The notes beneath the pieces were generated by a model. That model worked only from the letters and a program-made list of their open reading frames with translations. It was not told the origin of the DNA and searched no databases. A stretch of DNA of 33,039 nt, from assembly GCA_033722075.1 (NCBI GenBank), contig JAWVZU010000008.1:1-33039 (forward strand), written 5' to 3'. Source of the stretch: JAWVZU01 sp033722075. Its GTDB lineage: Bacteria > Pseudomonadota > Gammaproteobacteria > Xanthomonadales > SZUA-38. Made by a program: the position numbers and the translations under genes. Shown piece by piece: positions 24,516 to 31,781 of this stretch; the first letter of the stretch is position 1, and the number at the start of each line of letters is the position of its first letter.

Positions 24516-26683
24516 CAGACGCCCTCCAGTGGATCGACGTCTATGGACCAGCGGACGCGGTTGGCCTCGGGCAGCTCATACAGCGCCGCAACCCAGGGCC
24601 GCAGGAACCGGAACAGCTCAGTGCGCTCCATGGACTGGACCAGGATCTGCATCCTGAGGCGGCCGGCGCGGCGCTCCATGGGGGCCGGCATGGGACCATA
24701 GACGTGGACCGCTTCCAGCGCAGGGGCGATGGATGCCGCCCGGTCGAGAAAGTCCCGGACCTGGTCCCGGCGCGTCGCCTCACCGCGTAGCAGGGCGAGA
24801 TGGCCGAAAGGCGGAAACGCGGCGGCCCGACGCTCGCGCATCAGCTCCTCGCCGAAAGTCTCGTAGCCCTGCTGCAGTACCGTGGAGAAGAGACTGTGTT
24901 CCGGGTGATGGGTCTGCAGCAGCAGCGTCCCGGGTCGCTCGCCCCGCCCCGCACGTCCGGCAACCTGAAGGAGCAGCTGCGCGGCCTTTTCGGAAGCCCG
25001 GAAATCGGCCGAGAACAGGGCCTGGTCGAGATTGACCACGAGCGAGAGCGTCACGCCCGGAAAGTGATGGCCCTTGGCCAGCATCTGGGTACCCAGCAAG
25101 ATCGCCGAGCGCCCCGAGCGAATCATCTCCAGCGATTCCTGGAGCCTGCGTTGGCTGCGGATCGTGTCCCGGTCGATCCGGATGACGGGGCGATCGGGAA
25201 ACCGCTTCTCCAGCGAGTCCTGGAGCTTTTCCGTGCCTTCTCCAACGGTCAGCAGGCGGGAAGATCCACATTCGGGGCACAACGGCGGCTGTCCCTGGCT
25301 GCTTCCGCAGTGGTGGCAGCGAAGTTGACCCGCGCCCTGGTGCAGCGTCAGGCGGGCGTCGCATCGATGGCAGAGCGCCATCCAGCCGCAGGCGTGGCAC
25401 ATCAGCACCGGCGCATAACCGCGGCGGTTCAGAAACACCAGCACCTGCTCGTCATGTCGCAGGTGGTGGGCGATGCGGGCGTAGGCAGGTTCGCAGATGC
25501 CGTCTTCCGCGGGATGGTGGCGAAGATCGATGACTTCTGCATGGGGCAGGCCGGCCGAACCGATGCGATGTTCCAGGCGAAGGTGCCCGTAGCGACCTTC
25601 CTGCGCGTTGTGCAGGCTCTCTAGGCTGGGCGTCGCGGAACCGAGGATGATGGGGACGTCCAGCATCTGGGCTCGCTTCACACCGGCGTCGCGCGCCGAA
25701 TAGTGGAGGCCGTCCTGCTGCTTGAAGGATCCGTCGTGCTCCTCGTCGATCACGATCAGCTTCAGTTTCGCCATGGGGGTGAACAGGGCCGAACGGGTAC
25801 CGATCACGACGGCGGCCTGGCCGGTCCGGGCCCGTTCCCATACGTCCAGGCGCTCCAGGTCCGTTCGTCCGGAGTGGACCGCCGCGACGCGCCCGCCAAG
25901 CCTTTCTTCGAAGCGCCGGATGAGCTGTGGGGTCAGCCCGATCTCCGGAACCAAGACCAGGGCCTGCCCGCCGTCGGCCACCACGGGCTCGATCGCCGAG
26001 AGGTAGACTTCGGTCTTGCCGCTGCCGGTCACGCCGTTGAGCAGAAAGGCTTCGAATCCCGGCGCAGACCGGATGGCATCGACCGCGCGACGCTGGTCCC
26101 GCGTGAGCTCCGGCCCCGGTCGTGCGGCCTCCGTCCCGGCTTCCACCCGGGTGATCCAGCCCTTCTCCTCGAGTGCATCGCAGACACCGCGGTCGGCCCC
26201 GCTTTCAGCCAGCAGGTCACCGTGCTGTGCTGGGCCCGCCGAGAGATGCTCGAGCACGGCGCGCTGGCGTACGGCACGTCCCAACGTGTCCGGATCGATC
26301 TCCGCTCCCTCGTCCGTCAACGCCCAGCGTGGTTCCGGCGGCCGGATGCGAGGCGCTTCCCCGCGGCGCAGTTCCGCCGGCAGGGCGGCCGCGACGACTT
26401 CTCCGATCGGATGGAGGTAGTAGCGCGAAAGCCAGCTGCAGAAGGCGCGCAGATGATCATCGAGGACCGGCGCTTCGTCCAACACTGAGGTCACCGGCTT
26501 CAGGCGCTTGGGGTCGATGCCCGCCGGGCCGATTTCCATGACGACGCCGAAGACCGAGCGGCGCCCGAAGGGCACCTTCACGCGCGTTCCGGCCGCGGGC
26601 TTCGGTCCATTCTTCGGCAGTTCGTAGTCGAAAAGACCGGGAACGGGCACGGGCACTGCAACTCGGATGGCGGGCTTTGCCAT
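24515..26683 (-). CDS. priA: Primosomal protein N' (replication restart helicase)
   Basis: 722 residues, full length. The N-terminal 3'-DNA-end-binding domain (about 5-105) begins IRVAVPVPVPGLFDYELP. Then come a winged-helix linker, the helicase Walker A GVTGSGKT (217-224) and Walker B DEEH (313-316). A zinc-binding insertion has eight Cys as four CxxC pairs (429/432, 438/441, 456/459, 469/472). The second helicase lobe includes LLGTQMLAKGHHFPGVTLSLVVN and QVAGRAGRGERPG. It restarts stalled replication forks. The frame stays open upstream to 27289, but only from this ATG does it match PriA. The start has GGAG 8 nt upstream and lies 17 bp after the SDR-like gene. Confidence 0.97.
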   Translation of the reverse strand: MAKPAIRVAVPVPVPGLFDYELPKNGPKPAAGTRVKVPFGRRSVFGVVMEIGPAGIDPKRLKPVTSVLDEAPVLDDHLRAFCSWLSRYYLHPIGEVVAAALPAELRRGEAPRIRPPEPRWALTDEGAEIDPDTLGRAVRQRAVLEHLSAGPAQHGDLLAESGADRGVCDALEEKGWITRVEAGTEAARPGPELTRDQRRAVDAIRSAPGFEAFLLNGVTGSGKTEVYLSAIEPVVADGGQALVLVPEIGLTPQLIRRFEERLGGRVAAVHSGRTDLERLDVWERARTGQAAVVIGTRSALFTPMAKLKLIVIDEEHDGSFKQQDGLHYSARDAGVKRAQMLDVPIILGSATPSLESLHNAQEGRYGHLRLEHRIGSAGLPHAEVIDLRHHPAEDGICEPAYARIAHHLRHDEQVLVFLNRRGYAPVLMCHACGWMALCHRCDARLTLHQGAGQLRCHHCGSSQGQPPLCPECGSSRLLTVGEGTEKLQDSLEKRFPDRPVIRIDRDTIRSQRRLQESLEMIRSGRSAILLGTQMLAKGHHFPGVTLSLVVNLDQALFSADFRASEKAAQLLLQVAGRAGRGERPGTLLLQTHHPEHSLFSTVLQQGYETFGEELMRERRAAAFPPFGHLALLRGEATRRDQVRDFLDRAASIAPALEAVHVYGPMPAPMERRAGRLRMQILVQSMERTELFRFLRPWVAALYELPEANRVRWSIDVDPLEGV

Positions 26684-26700
26684 GGCGCCGGCTCCGGGCC

Positions 26701-27408
26701 TCAGCCTGTTTCTTTCTGACGCGTATGCTTCAGGCAGCGGTGAAACTCTTCGAGGACCCGTTCTGCATCCTTGCGGAACCCCGTCTCGCCCGGTTTGACC
26801 GTGAATCGTGTGTAGGAACGGCGGACCAGGATGCCCCGCCGCTCCAGTTCGCCGGCGAGCAGGCCGTCCCATAGCCGGGCGCTCATTCCTTCGACCGCCA
26901 CGACCGGGTCGCCTTCCGTATTCGCGACGCCCATTACTACATCCAGCAGGAATCCGCCCTTGCCCAGCGTCGGCGCCATCGCCTTGAGCAGCCGGAGGCG
27001 CTGGTTGACGGCCCGCCGCAACAGGGCGTCCGCGACGATTATCGGCAGGTCCAGCCAGTGACTCTGGCGCCGGATCGGTTGAAAGAACGAGACGATACCC
27101 CGCAGGCCGCCATAGACCTTGGTGAGATCTTCGCCGAGGCGCGTCTCGCAGTCCGGGAAGTCCATGTGAATCGTGCGATGGGGAATCGAGAACCCCTCGA
27201 TCGCCATGCGAACACAGAATGCCTCGCCCCGAGCGGGGTCGCAGCTGACGACGACGGGCCGCAGTCTTTCCCGGGCCAGCTGGCGGCACACCGCCTGGCC
27301 CAGCGAGTGAAAGGGGTCGACCAGCAAGACCACCTCGGATTGCGCGCGCGCTGCCACCAGCCGATCGACCATCTGGTTATGAAAGGCCTGGTTGGCAGCG
27401 AACGTCAA
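26701..27408 (-). CDS. SDR-like Rossmann-fold protein lacking catalytic Tyr/Lys
   Basis: 235 residues. The pattern VVLLVDPFHSLGQAVCRQLARERLRPVVVSCDPARG resembles the N-terminal half of a short-chain dehydrogenase, but the TGxxxGxG loop is replaced by DPFHSLGQ. Where SDRs have YxxxK, it has SARLWDGLLAGELERRGI, so the catalytic Tyr and Lys are not recognisable. It may bind a nucleotide without dehydrogenase activity; function unknown. The TTG at 27408 is chosen because GGGGGA lies about 5 nt upstream; the in-frame ATG at 27372 has no ribosome site. It is the first gene before priA and probably co-transcribed. Confidence 0.78.
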   Translation of the reverse strand: MTFAANQAFHNQMVDRLVAARAQSEVVLLVDPFHSLGQAVCRQLARERLRPVVVSCDPARGEAFCVRMAIEGFSIPHRTIHMDFPDCETRLGEDLTKVYGGLRGIVSFFQPIRRQSHWLDLPIIVADALLRRAVNQRLRLLKAMAPTLGKGGFLLDVVMGVANTEGDPVVAVEGMSARLWDGLLAGELERRGILVRRSYTRFTVKPGETGFRKDAERVLEEFHRCLKHTRQKETG

Positions 27409-27474
27409 CGTTTTCCCCCGGTATGCGTTGTTGGTGAGTGAAAGCGGACTTCCGACTAGGGATCATACGATAAA

Positions 27475-28065
27475 ATGGAGGCGTTGAGCGGAGATTGGCG
27501 GACGGACCAGAGCATGGCCGGTGCGGATGGGGCAGGTACTCACCAGCGCGAACGGCTGGACCGGTTCCTGCAATCGGTTGAGCGGCAGGCTTTCCGCATG
27601 GCCCTGCTGGGCGTGAGCGACGAGCAGGAAGCCCTGGACATCGTGCAGGACGTCATGCTGGCGTTCGTTCGCCGATATGGCCGCAAACCCGCTGACGAGT
27701 GGGCACCCCTGTTTTTTCGCTGCCTGGAAAACCGCATCCGCGACTGGTACCGGCGCAGTTCGGTCCGCAGGCGCTGGATGGTCTGGCTGGATCGACCCGA
27801 CCAGCCCGCGGCGGCTGAGCGCTTCGGCAGTGAGGAACCGCGGCCCGCTGATGCCATGAGCCATGATGAGTTTGGGGTGGCGCTGGAGGAAGCCCTGCGC
27901 TCGCTGCCCCATCGTCAGCGCCAGGCGTTTCTCTATCGCATCTGGCAGGGGCTGAGCGGGTCGGAAACCGCGCTGGCCATGGGGTGCAGCGAGGGCAGCG
28001 TCAAGACGCACCTGTTCCGCGCGCTGGCCGCCCTGCGCGAACGGCTGGAGGCTTTCGAACCATGA
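27475..28065 (+). CDS. ECF-type RNA polymerase sigma factor
   Basis: 196 residues. Region 2 has RQAFRMALLGVSDEQEALDIVQDVMLAFVRR (the DIVQD core-binding motif intact) and NRIRDWYRR. Region 4 has LPHRQRQAFLYRIWQGLSGSETALAMGCSEGSVKTHLFRALAALRE, the helix-turn-helix. The ATG at 27475 has no Shine-Dalgarno and sits four bases after TACGAT, so either the message is near-leaderless or the ATG at 27514 is used. Its stop overlaps the DUF3619-like gene (ATGA). The downstream set sigma, DUF3619, DUF3106 is a known gene group in beta- and gammaproteobacteria, in which the membrane protein may act as anti-sigma factor. Confidence 0.93.
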   Translation: MEALSGDWRTDQSMAGADGAGTHQRERLDRFLQSVERQAFRMALLGVSDEQEALDIVQDVMLAFVRRYGRKPADEWAPLFFRCLENRIRDWYRRSSVRRRWMVWLDRPDQPAAAERFGSEEPRPADAMSHDEFGVALEEALRSLPHRQRQAFLYRIWQGLSGSETALAMGCSEGSVKTHLFRALAALRERLEAFEP

Positions 28066-28421
28066 ACGAGAAGTGGCTTGAGCGGGCTCGCACGAGCCTC
28101 GAGGACGGCAGCCGCTCCATTCCCGGCGAGACGGCATCGCGGCTCAATCAGGCCCGGCAACGGGCGCTGAATGAGCTCGACGCCCGTCGCGTCGCCCCAA
28201 GGTGGTGGGCTGGCGCCGCGCTGGCGTCGCTGCTTGCGGTTGGCCTGGCGATCGGCATCTGGCTGGATTCGAGCCCCGATCCGGCGCCCGTTCCGGTGCA
28301 ACCGGCCGCATCGCCGCTGGCCGATCTGGACGTGCTCACTGCCGTGGAAGACCTGGAGATGCTCGCAGACCTGGAGTTTTACCTGTGGCTGGATGAAAAC
28401 TGGGCGGAGGACGCCGGGTGA
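28062..28421 (+). CDS. DUF3619-like single-pass membrane protein, possible anti-sigma factor
   Basis: 119 residues. A soluble N-terminus (EKWLERARTSLEDGSRSI, then RLNQARQRALNELD) is followed by one transmembrane helix (about 47-66: WWAGAALASLLAVGLAIGIW). The outer tail is Pro- and Asp/Glu-rich and has DLEFYLWLDENW, typical of DUF3619. Its ATG overlaps the sigma factor stop. Translational coupling of an ECF sigma factor to a single-pass membrane protein suggests an anti-sigma role, but no zinc (ZAS) motif is present, so this is inference. Confidence 0.8.
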   Translation: MNEKWLERARTSLEDGSRSIPGETASRLNQARQRALNELDARRVAPRWWAGAALASLLAVGLAIGIWLDSSPDPAPVPVQPAASPLADLDVLTAVEDLEMLADLEFYLWLDENWAEDAG

Positions 28422-28675
28422 TTCCGGCGATGGTCCTGTGGCTTGCTGCAAGCGACCCCGCACCTGTAGCGGTGGACGACATTCCGTCGCCGCCCAGCCT
28501 GGAATTGCTCGAATTTCTGGGACGTTACGAAGATGCCGATGGAAAGTGGCTGGACCCGATCGAACTGGAGCGCCAGCTGTCCCGACCCGATGATAAGCAA
28601 CCTGATGAGCCGAAGAAGACCGATGCTGATGTTGCGGATACTGCTGATACTCCCCATCCTGCTGACAGCCGCTGA
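28418..28675 (+). CDS. Small protein between DUF3619 and DUF3106 genes
   Basis: 85 residues. The N-terminus IPAMVLWLAASDPAPVA is short and hydrophobic and may be a weak signal sequence. ELLEFLGRYEDADGKWLDPIEL is the most structured part, and the tail is very rich in Asp, Lys and Pro. The GTG start overlaps the upstream TGA (GTGA). The 3' end overlaps the DUF3106 gene by about 71 bp in another frame, which is unusual. A conserved small gene at this place is common in this cluster, but no function is known to me. Confidence 0.6.
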   Translation: MIPAMVLWLAASDPAPVAVDDIPSPPSLELLEFLGRYEDADGKWLDPIELERQLSRPDDKQPDEPKKTDADVADTADTPHPADSR

Positions 28676-29279
28676 AGCAGCGGCCGTCGAGTGGGGCGAG
28701 CTTTCGGAAGCCGAGCAGCAGGTCCTTGCGCCTTTCGCGGAGCGCTGGTCGGAACTCTCGCCGGATACCCGGGACACGTTGCGCAAGGGCGCCGGCCGCT
28801 GGGCCGCCATGCCCGATGAGGAGAGACGGAAGGTGCAGCAGCGATTCGAAGAGTGGCGTGACCTGCCGCCGCAGCGACGGCGAGAGATCCGAGAGCGCTA
28901 CGAGCGCTTTCGCCGGCTCCCTCCCAATCAGCAGCGGGCGCTGCGCCACGCCTATCAACGGTTCAAGGGCCTGCCGCCGGAGCGGCGCGCAGAGTTCCGC
29001 CGTCGCTTCGAGTCCATGTCTCCGGAGGAGCGGCGGGCGTTTCTGCAGGGCATGGAGGCTGAACGCCGGTCCGCGCGGGGCGACGGGCCTGCGGTCGACG
29101 ATTCGATGCGCTTGCGGCTGCGGGTCGTGGCCCGGGAGCTCTCGCCCGAGGCCCGCACTGAACTCCGTAGCCGGATCAGGAGCATGGATCCGTTGCAACG
29201 GGAGAAGCTGCTGATCGACCTGGAACGGATGAATGTGGCTGAGCGGGAGGCCTTCCTGACGGACTCGGACGGAAGCTAA
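28605..29279 (+). CDS. Exported DUF3106 family protein
   Basis: 224 residues. It has a signal peptide (MLMLRILLILPILLTAAEA). The mature part is almost wholly helical, with repeated motifs of the form W..LSPE.R..L....RW..MP.EER, such as RWAAMPDEER, EWRDLPPQRRREI and RFESMSPEERRAF. It is rich in Arg and Glu, the hallmark of DUF3106, resembling Spy/CpxP-like periplasmic helical proteins only in general character. Start is uncertain among ATGs at 28605, 28623 and 28629; all overlap the preceding gene. The TAA stop overlaps the stop of the convergent EF-Ts-like gene. It is probably a periplasmic component linked to the ECF sigma factor. Confidence 0.87.
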   Translation: MSRRRPMLMLRILLILPILLTAAEAAAVEWGELSEAEQQVLAPFAERWSELSPDTRDTLRKGAGRWAAMPDEERRKVQQRFEEWRDLPPQRRREIRERYERFRRLPPNQQRALRHAYQRFKGLPPERRAEFRRRFESMSPEERRAFLQGMEAERRSARGDGPAVDDSMRLRLRVVARELSPEARTELRSRIRSMDPLQREKLLIDLERMNVAEREAFLTDSDGS

Positions 29280-29632
29280 TCCTCGTCGATCGCGAAGCGC
29301 ACGAAGCGGCGCACGTTGATTTCCGAGCCCAGCTCCCGCGCTGCCGCCTGAATCCGGTCCGCGACGGTGAGTTCCGGCTGCTTGACGAAAGCTTGGCGCA
29401 GCAGCGTCTGCTCATCCAGCAGGGACGACTCGCCGAGCGCGGGTGCATCCCGGGAACCGATTTCCAGCGGAACGATACCGATGGGACTCATGGCTGCGAT
29501 GTGCATGGCCAGGTCACGCGCGAGCGAACGGAACTCGCGGGTGCGCGTGGCAAAGTCGGCGTCGTTGACCTCGAGTTCCACGAGGACGCCGATCTTCCCG
29601 AGATGGCAGTAACTTTCGATATGCCGGGTCAT
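29276..29632 (-). CDS. Free-standing EF-Ts dimerisation-domain-like protein
   Basis: 118 residues. The sequence follows one half of elongation factor Ts: IESYCHLGKIGVLVELEVNDADFATRTREF (compare the family's VNCETDFVARN), LARDLAMHIAAMSP, then QAFVKQPELTVADRI and INVRRFVRFAIDED (compare IxVRRFxRFxLGE). It lacks the N-terminal UBA-like module and TDFV-preceding core of true Ts, so it is a paralogue; true tsf should lie elsewhere beside rpsB. It might bind EF-Tu or another partner (inference). The ATG overlaps the stop of the VanZ-like gene (ATGA). Its stop overlaps the DUF3106 stop on the other strand. Confidence 0.82.
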   Translation of the reverse strand: MTRHIESYCHLGKIGVLVELEVNDADFATRTREFRSLARDLAMHIAAMSPIGIVPLEIGSRDAPALGESSLLDEQTLLRQAFVKQPELTVADRIQAAARELGSEINVRRFVRFAIDED

Positions 29633-29988
29633 GAGGGTGATGATAGCCCAATCGAACCCCACGCCAAGCGCGGTGTGCGTAGCCCGGCGAGCGCAATGGT
29701 GATTCCGATCGCGCTTGCGATGAGGTCGGCGACCGAGAAGGTCAGACCCGGGTGCCAGCGCTGGAGCCCTTCGAACGCCAGCACGAAGACGACCGCTGAG
29801 ATCAGTACGAACCGCGAGCCCACGGTCCTGGCCGCCAGGATGCAGCCGCCGGCGAAGAACAGGCTTGGCGTCCAGGCTGTCCATGCAGCCCAGCCGGATT
29901 GGCCGATGTCCGGTCGAATGACGTATTGGACGCCCAGCGTGGCCGCGGCGCACAGGCCGGCGGGCACCAACAGGTGCTGGCGCTTCAC
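29629..29988 (-). CDS. VanZ-like small membrane protein
   Basis: 119 residues with about four hydrophobic segments: LLVPAGLCAAATLGVQYVI, WTPSLFFAGGCILAARTV, FVLISAVVFVLAFEGLQ and SVADLIASAIGITIALAGL. FVLAFEGLQRWHPGLTFSVADLIASAIG matches the VanZ-like pattern of a conserved Glu and a D...N/S-x-x-G helix. VanZ-like proteins are inner membrane proteins with no firm biochemical role in most bacteria. The GTG start has GGGAGG 7 nt upstream and overlaps the DUF4286 stop (GTGA). Confidence 0.75.
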   Translation of the reverse strand: MKRQHLLVPAGLCAAATLGVQYVIRPDIGQSGWAAWTAWTPSLFFAGGCILAARTVGSRFVLISAVVFVLAFEGLQRWHPGLTFSVADLIASAIGITIALAGLRTPRLAWGSIGLSSPS

Positions 29989-30287
29989 AGCTCGGCCTCC
30001 CGAAGGATGCGGCGACTGGCACTGAACCGCCCCTGGTAGCGGGTCAGCCCATCGCCGCGCATTCGCTCGGCGTGGCGCTCGAAATAATCTTCGAGCGCCC
30101 GGCGACTGGCCAGCCGGTAATGGACGCAGAAGTGGACTCGGTCCGGGTCTTCCGACTCTTCGATCCATTGGTCCGATGACAGGAAGCCCTCGATCTCGAG
30201 CATCTCGGCGACGTGCTCCTTGAGCCACGCGGCATACTCGCCGGCGATCTCGCGATCGACTGCCAGATTGACTTCGTAGGTGACCAT
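29985..30287 (-). CDS. DUF4286 family protein
   Basis: 100 residues with a dimeric ferredoxin-like (ABM-type) fold pattern. TYEVNLAVDREIAGEYAAWLKEHVAEMLEIEGFLSSDQW is the conserved N-terminal half, then VHFCVHYRLASRRALEDYFERHAERMRGDGL. The family has no established activity. The start is the ATG at 30287, because the earlier in-frame ATG would add a Ser/Gln-rich stretch without similarity; AGGA lies about 10 nt upstream. It heads a three-gene minus-strand operon with the VanZ-like and EF-Ts-like genes, each overlapping the next. Confidence 0.87.
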   Translation of the reverse strand: MVTYEVNLAVDREIAGEYAAWLKEHVAEMLEIEGFLSSDQWIEESEDPDRVHFCVHYRLASRRALEDYFERHAERMRGDGLTRYQGRFSASRRILREAEL

Positions 30288-30346
30288 CGCTGCCGATTCC
30301 TGCTGCAGTTCGCGGTTGCTCCGGGAACAAGTGTACATTGCGGCCC

Positions 30347-31732
30347 ATGGAGCCGGCACCGCCCCAAGACGAGAGGCTGTTTCGAACCGAGGCCCTGGCC
30401 ACGTTGCGGCTGGCTGTCCCGCTGGTGATCGGACAGGCGACGAATGTCGCGATGGTCTTTGTCGACACGGTGTTTGCGGGACGGCTCAGCGCGCCCGACC
30501 TCGCTGCCGTGGCGATCGGGGGGACGGTCTGGTCGACGATCAACCTGCTGGTCCTCGGCACGCTGCTCGCCGTGCCCGCCTTCGTGGCGAACTATGATGG
30601 CGCCGGGGAACGCCACCGCATCACGGCTTTCGTCCGGCAGGCGGCCTGGGTGGCGCTGGCGATGTCACTCTGCTCCTTCGTGGCGCTGCGCCATTTCGAG
30701 CCCGTTCTCGCCCTGCTGGGCATCGAGCCGGAGGTGGTGCCGCTGGCCGGCGACTACCTGCGGGCGATCAGCTGGGGGGCGCCGTTTTACGCGGCGTTCT
30801 TCCTGTTCCGTTTCCTGAGTGAAGGGCTCGGGCTGACCCGGCCAGCCATGTATTTCGGCATCCTGGGTTTGCTCCTGAATATCCCGGCGGACTATGTGCT
30901 CATGTACGGCAAGCTGGGTCTGCCGGCCCTCGGCGCCGAGGGTTGCGGCTATGCCACCGCGCTGGTGCTGGCTGCACAATGCGCTCTGCTGGGCTGGTTC
31001 ATTGCCACCGCCAGACCCTACCGCTTCCTGAGACTGTTCTCGGGCATCGACCGGCCCGATCCGGCGGCCATCCGGGAGATCCTGACGACCGGCCTGCCCA
31101 TCGGCTTCGCCGTGTTCATCGAGAGCAGCCTGTTCCTGTGCGCGACGCTCTTGATGGGCTCGCTCGGAACCGTCGAAGTGGCGGGGCACCAGGTGGCGCT
31201 GAATTTCGCCGCGCTGATGTTCATGATTCCGCTGGGCGTGACCTTTGCGATCACTATCCGGGTGGGTAATGCGGCCGGACGGCGGGACTGGGCCGAGGTC
31301 CGTTTCCGGGGCCTCTCGGGCATGAAGCTGATCCTCGGAACCCAGGCGGTCTCGGCGATGATCATGTTTCTCTTTCCGGCCGCCATCGCCAGCATCTACA
31401 CGGCCAATATCGCGGTGCAGGATGTCGCGATCCAGCTGCTCTTCTACGCGGCGATATTCCAGTTTTCGGACGGGGCCCAGGTCGCCGCAGCAGGCGCCTT
31501 GCGAGGCATAAAGGACACGCGCATTCCCTTGCTGCTGATGGTGGTCGCCTACTGGATCGTGGGCATCCCGCTGAGCTATTACCTTGGCATCAAGCTTGGT
31601 GGTCGGGGCGCCGGTATCTGGATCGGCCTGATCGTCGGCTTGACCATCGCCGCGGGCGCGCTCCTGTGGCGGTTCCTTTACCTGACCGCCCCCGAGCGAG
31701 CGGCGGCATTGAGCGGTACCGGCACAAGGTGA
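30347..31732 (+). CDS. MATE family efflux transporter (NorM-type)
   Basis: 461 residues with about 12 transmembrane helices in two bundles. The N-terminal bundle starts ATLRLAVPLVIGQATNVAMVFVDTVFAGRL, the family signature. Bundle two starts near GLPIGFAVFIESSLFLCATLLMG. The motif GAEGCGYATALVLA and the helix QFSDGAQVAAAGALRGIKDTRIPLL fit NorM-type Na+- or H+-coupled drug and metabolite exporters. Substrate unknown. The ATG at 30347 has no Shine-Dalgarno. TACATT lies 8 bases upstream of it and could be a -10 of a very short leader. Confidence 0.93.
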   Translation: MEPAPPQDERLFRTEALATLRLAVPLVIGQATNVAMVFVDTVFAGRLSAPDLAAVAIGGTVWSTINLLVLGTLLAVPAFVANYDGAGERHRITAFVRQAAWVALAMSLCSFVALRHFEPVLALLGIEPEVVPLAGDYLRAISWGAPFYAAFFLFRFLSEGLGLTRPAMYFGILGLLLNIPADYVLMYGKLGLPALGAEGCGYATALVLAAQCALLGWFIATARPYRFLRLFSGIDRPDPAAIREILTTGLPIGFAVFIESSLFLCATLLMGSLGTVEVAGHQVALNFAALMFMIPLGVTFAITIRVGNAAGRRDWAEVRFRGLSGMKLILGTQAVSAMIMFLFPAAIASIYTANIAVQDVAIQLLFYAAIFQFSDGAQVAAAGALRGIKDTRIPLLLMVVAYWIVGIPLSYYLGIKLGGRGAGIWIGLIVGLTIAAGALLWRFLYLTAPERAAALSGTGTR

Positions 31733-31781
31733 CGACACTCACTCACGGTGATCGCCATTCGGTTACCATGGCAAGCCCACG

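Noticed and set aside
26684..27289. N-terminal extension of PriA by about 200 codons
   Set aside because: PriA homology begins at the ATG at 26683, and the upstream stretch lies inside the SDR-like gene.
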